From Sternotherus odoratus (lineage: Eukaryota; Chordata; Testudines; Kinosternidae): a stretch of DNA of 64,000 nucleotides. Positions 59,943-64,000 of this stretch are shown here, piece after piece. The translations under genes and the position numbers were made by a program. A model generated the notes under the pieces. The model saw nothing but the letters and a program-made list of their open reading frames with translations. It had not been told where the DNA came from and did not search any database. Numbering within the stretch: the stretch's first letter is position 1; every line of letters starts with the position of its first letter. The DNA lies in the NCBI GenBank assembly GCA_032164245.1, contig JAVMKO010000003.1, positions 33,355,390 to 33,419,389 on the forward strand. The letters run 5' to 3'.

Positions 59943-60269
59943 CGGAGGTGATAGTGAGCCAGCACAGGCCAGTACAGCATACCGGTAAGAAGTAGCCACC
60001 AGTATGGGCCCCTATGCTGCCCCTTTTGTGGCCAGAGCAGAGCAAAAGGGGAAGCTGCCCCAGGGCCTGGTGATTTAAAAGGTCCCGGGGCTTGCGGCAG
60101 CAACCAGCACCCCAGGCCCTTTAAATCGACGCCAGAGCCCCAGGCAGGCACAGGACCGGGCAGCATGGAAGGGTGGCACAGCACTGGGCAGCACGGACCC
60201 CTCCAACCCTACCCCTTCTGCCTGAAGCCGGGGCCCCATACGGTAAGTCTTATGTTACTTTCACCCCTG
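59943..60269 (+). mobile_element. hAT-type MITE with 8-bp target duplication
   Basis: 327 bp. Termini cggaggtgatagtgag and, inverted from the far end, caggggtgaaagtaac. Flanks actgttat (59935-59942) and actgttac (60270-60277) match at 7 of 8. The core is GC-rich (60010-60235). The frame 59939-60184 is by-product. Confidence 0.7.
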
Positions 60270-60277
60270 ACTGTTAC

Positions 60278-61008
60278 TATATATGGAGAAAATTTACTAT
60301 ATAAGTAACTTCAAAACCAATGAATGCAGTCTAGACCACAATCTAACGAACTTTTACTTCAGTGTTCAATAAAATCTAGATATTTTAAAGGTCTACTGAG
60401 AACTGTCACAGAACTGTAAGTCTCAAAGATGTATGAGGAGCAGTTTGGGGCATAAAACAGCTATAGCAATATAGCTACTATTTTAATGTTACACCCTGAA
60501 ATGCTATTCAAGATAGCTACTTGAAAATATTTCTAACAATATGTTTCACATCAGAAAAGGCTGATTCAATTAAACTGAAACATTCTGTGGGAACATACAG
60601 TTTTCATCAACATTTTCAATGAAAAATAAATTGAAATGATTCATGTTGATAATGTTGAAATATTTCACTTAGACATTAAACCTAGACTTAATGCACATAG
60701 AATAGTTGAGTCAAAAAAGTTGCCACTTCCCACAAAAAAAGTGGTTGGAATTGACTTAATATTGAGTTGATTCTGTTCTAATTGAATAAATATTAAAATC
60801 AGAGGACAATATGGTGGGAGTACAAGGCTGAGCATTAATTTAAATCAATTTCTTCCTCACATTTGAATTTACGAAGAGACACTCTCTTTTATTAAACTTA
60901 AGTAAAGCGTTAAGTGTTGAGCTGGAGGTGGGGGAGGAACTTCAAGGAAGGAACTAATAGGTTAAAATCACAAAGCACACAAACACAAGAAGGTATTGTA
61001 ATCTTACG
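60278..61008. other. Upstream intron sequence
   Basis: Nothing recognised. Confidence 0.55.
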
Positions 61009-61385
61009 CCTTGGTTACACTGGCACTTTACTATAAAGCCTCCAGGAGCGCTATAACTCACTATCCGTCCACACTGGTAAGGCACATATTGCGCTATAAG
61101 TCCGAGTTTATAGCACTCATGGTAATCCACCTCCGCACGGGGAATAAGGGCTGTAGCGCTACCGCTGTAGTGCTACGGTGCGAATGTAGACACCCATTGC
61201 GTGTTAATTAGCCTCCAGCCTGGCCCACAATTCCCGTTCGAGCCACTCTGCTCATCAGTTTCAAACTCTTCTGTCGCGTCCTCAGGTGACCACACATCAG
61301 ACCCGCCCTTTAAATTTGTCACCACTGAATCAGCAGTGTCTAGATTGACTTGAAAATGAACCCTCTCCCTTGCCATCAATCTAAA
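61009..61385 (+). mobile_element. 5' part of a second Harbinger-class element
   Basis: Starts cgccttggttacactggcac and carries repeated gcgctata / tagcgcta words at 61050-61165, a GC-rich stretch unlike its surroundings. Past 61225 it resembles the coding start of such elements, with a minus-strand frame (61173-61379) holding an acidic segment (EDATEEFETDEQSG). The right part is missing. Confidence 0.45.
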
Positions 61386-62346
61386 TCACTAGGTGTCTTT
61401 ATGCAGTCTTGGGAAGCTGTTGAATAATGTGCCTTTTCACATGTTGAAGCTCAGCATAATATCAACAGTCATCATTCTCCTGACAAATGCAACAGCAGCT
61501 TCTGGGGTCTTTACTTGAAACTACAAAAACATATTGCCTTTCTTTTGTTCTCCATAAAATATTTCATTTTTTTTTTCTAAAATCAATGTGAAGCAAAGAA
61601 CAGCATTATTTTTTTCCTAAGAGAAAAGCTGAATTACACAGAGGGAAAAATCCAATTGATTTTTTTTATTTTTGTATATTTAGCAGCTCCTTTATGTAGC
61701 CACTAAAAGGGAGTCCTGATATACATAATAGTATTGGTTTCATGCTGTTTGCAGGTGAGAAGTAAATATTTAGGAGGCAAGGAATAATCTTGGTCCCCTA
61801 ATAAACCTATTGGCTACAGTTGGGGAGGCTTCAAAACATGAAAAATAGGACTTTGGAAAAATGATGAATGAGTGAATGCACTGATATATGAGTTTTTATG
61901 TACAGGTGATTATGTGCTACTGCTATATTGTCTGAGTACCTTAAAAACATGAATAGGTTTATTCTTACAACATTCCTGTTAGGTAGCAGAATATTATCTC
62001 CCCTAGGTCAAATTTGGGGGAGTCGATGATAGAAGTAGCATAGTCTGCCCACAATCAAAACTTTATCCACAAAAGGAGTTCTTTTCAAAGGAAACACCAT
62101 TCACTTACAGCAGATGTTTAAAATATGATTGTCTACTCTGTGGTTCCTTGAGGTTACCTTCCCTTTGGCAGGATTCAAATACACCCATGGGCTTTTTGGG
62201 TTCCTTGGGCCTGGCTCCAACTAGGTGAAACTCAGAGGCCTCCCTGGCATTACAGTAGTAGACTTTTTGGAATTGATTCCTTTTTGAGTTTAAAAAAGAA
62301 AAACAGGTAATAGTGGTAACTTCAAGACAATTGTGGTGCCAAAATA
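61386..62346. other. Intron sequence with a possible MIR-like patch
   Basis: 61930-62020 (ttcttacaacattcctgttaggtagcaga, in parts, then atattatctcccc) recalls the MIR/L2 core. Otherwise nothing recognised. Confidence 0.35.
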
Positions 62347-63891
62347 ACATAAGAACATAAGAACGGCCATACTGGGTCAGACCAAAGGTCCATCTAGCCC
62401 AGCATCCTGTCTACCGACAGTGGCCAATGCCAGGTGCCCCGGAGTGAGTGAACCTAACAGGTATGATCGAGCGATCTCTCTCCTGCCATCCATCACCCCC
62501 CTCTGACAGACAGAGGCTAGGGACACCATTCATTACCAATCCCGGCTAATAGCCATTTATGGACTTAGGCTCCATGAATTTATCCAGCTCTCTTTTAAAC
62601 CCTGTTATAGTCCTAGCCTTCACAGCCTCCTCAGGTAAGGAGTTCCACAGGTTGACTGTGCGCTGTGTGAAGAAGAACTTCCTTTTATTTGTTTTAAACC
62701 TGCTGCACGCCAATTTCATTGAGTGGCCCCTAGTTCTTCTATTTTGGGAACAAGTAAATTTTCCTTATTTACTTCCTCCACACCACTCATAATTTTATAT
62801 ACCTCTATCATATCCCCCCTTAGTCTCCTCTTTTCCAAGCTAAAAAGTCCTAGCCTCTTTAATCTCTCTTCATATGGGACCCGTTCCAAACCCCTAATCA
62901 TTTTAGTTGCCCTTCTCTGAACCTTTTCTAGTGCCAGTATATTCTTTTTGAGATGAGGAGACCACATTTGTACGCAGTATTCAAGATGTGGGCGCACCAT
63001 GGATTTGTATAAGGGCAATAAGATATTCTCTGACTTATTCTCTATCCCTTTTTTAATGATTCCTAACATCCTGTTTGCTTTTTTGACTGCCGCTGCACAC
63101 TGCGTGGATGCCTTCAGAGAACTATCCACAATGACTCCCAGGTCTTTTTCCTGATTGGTTGTAGCTAAATTAGCCCCCATCATATTGTATGTATAGTTGG
63201 GGTTATTTTTTCCAATGTGCATTACTTTACATTTATCCACATTAAATTTCATTTGCCATTTTGTTGCCCAATCACTTAGTTTAGTGAGATCTTTTTGAAG
63301 TTCTTCACAGTCTGCTTTGGTCCTTACTACTTTGAGCAGTTTAGTATCATCTGCAAACTTTGCCACATCACTGTTTACCCCTTCCTCCAAATCATTTATA
63401 AATAAGTTGAATAGGATTGGTCCCAGGACTGACCCTTGGGGAACACCACTAGTTACCCCTCTCCATTCTGAAAAAGTTCCATTTATTCCTACCCTTTGTT
63501 CCCTGTCTTTTAACCAGTTTTCAATCCATGAGAAGATCTTCCCTCTTATCCCATGGCAGCATAATTTGCGTAAGAGCCTTTGGTGAGGGACCTTGTCAAA
63601 GGCTTTCTGGAAATCTAAGCACACTATGTCCACCGGATCCCCCTTGTCCACATGTTTGCTGACCCCTTCAAAGAACTCTAATAGATTAGTAAGACAGGAT
63701 TTCCCTTTGCAGAAACCATGTTGACTTTTGCCCAACAATTTATGCTCTTCTATGTGTCTGACAATTTTATTCTTTACTATTGTTTCAACTAATTTTCCCG
63801 GTACGGATGTTAGACTGACTGGTCTGTAATTGCCAGGATCACCTCTAGAGCCCTTTTTAAATATTGGCGTTACATTAGCTATCTTCCAGTC
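62347..63891 (-). mobile_element. CR1 LINE, 5' truncated, about 1.5 kb
   Basis: 3' end at 62347 with the octamer-type tail (cataagaacataagaa in plus sense), the 3' UTR to about 62555, ORF2 C-terminus and reverse transcriptase upstream. The CR1 match starts at about 63891, before an AT-rich tract (63892-63920). Confidence 0.93.
62559..63891 (-). pseudogene. CR1 ORF2 reverse transcriptase, 5' truncated with late nonsense codon
   Basis: Reverse transcriptase of a non-LTR retrotransposon, which would copy CR1 RNA at a nicked target. The homologous part starts DWKIANVTPIFKKGSRGD, just inside the RT domain, so the endonuclease and the RT start are lost. Motifs run in order: NYRPVSLTS, QHGFCKGKSCLTNLL, VCLDFQKAFDKVPHQRLL, GVPQGSVLGPILFNLFINDL, the catalytic FADD (KFADDTKLLKV), then the C-terminal zone with MVRPHLEYCVQMWSPHLKK and [18 protein letters not shown]. 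The frame is open for about 390 codons to a TGA at 62716-62718 where other CR1 copies have Trp. Beyond it the same strand still codes the usual end (FFFTQR, LDKFMEPKSING) down to about 62559. An indel near 62750 is also likely. Low decay suggests a relatively young insertion. The upstream 26 codons of the frame (to 63969) are flanking intron. Confidence 0.92.
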
Positions 63892-64000
63892 ATAATATAA
63901 TATATATATAGAAAATAATACATTTCTCATAGTGTAAATCTTTATAATATGATCCTTCTTGCTTTTCACATGCTTTGATTATCAGTGAAGTAATTAACAA
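63892..64000. other. AT-rich intron sequence
   Basis: (TA)n at 63898-63909, then nothing recognised to the window end. Confidence 0.6.

Overview
The window is intronic vertebrate DNA, most likely from a turtle. CR1 LINEs, hAT, Harbinger and Tigger elements, and short MITEs with reptile-typical termini dominate it. There is no bacterial gene organisation. Most open frames over 60 codons are chance or lie inside transposons.

Host gene. Two exons on the minus strand encode a CSMD-family protein, best matched to CSMD1: a sushi (CCP) exon at 59510-59634, then the first half of a CUB domain at 55355-55476. Their splice phases match, and a 4.0-kb intron separates them. I found no other exon. So 1-55354 would be (at least part of) the next intron, and 59635-64000 part of the previous one. 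CSMD genes are known for very large introns.

Mobile DNA, in order. 1713-2478 is a solo LTR with a 5-bp target duplication. 2984-7496 is a complete 4.5-kb PIF/Harbinger transposon. It holds a frameshifted DDE transposase, a convergent Myb/SANT-like gene with a nonsense codon, and a third open frame nested antisense in the Myb gene's putative intron. 9080-9480, 14161-14498, 57436-57546 and 58209-58473 are copies of one Penelope-like family with hammerhead-like motifs; three are bounded by perfect 12-bp duplications. 18295-20042 is a patchwork of CR1/L3, an LTR and a hAT MITE. 24870-25257 is a MITE around a very large GC-rich hairpin. 26310-28228 is the 3' end of an endogenous retrovirus (decayed env plus LTR). 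28597-28716 is a 5S rRNA pseudogene. 30449-31312 and 62347-63891 are CR1 copies. 33659-34741 is a Tigger-like element with another nested in it. 39945-40609 is a GC-rich hAT-type element. 56041-60269 is dense with hAT and Harbinger fragments.

Between these lie AT-rich stretches in which I recognise nothing. Family names rest on termini, target duplications and encoded motifs read by eye; no database search was run.
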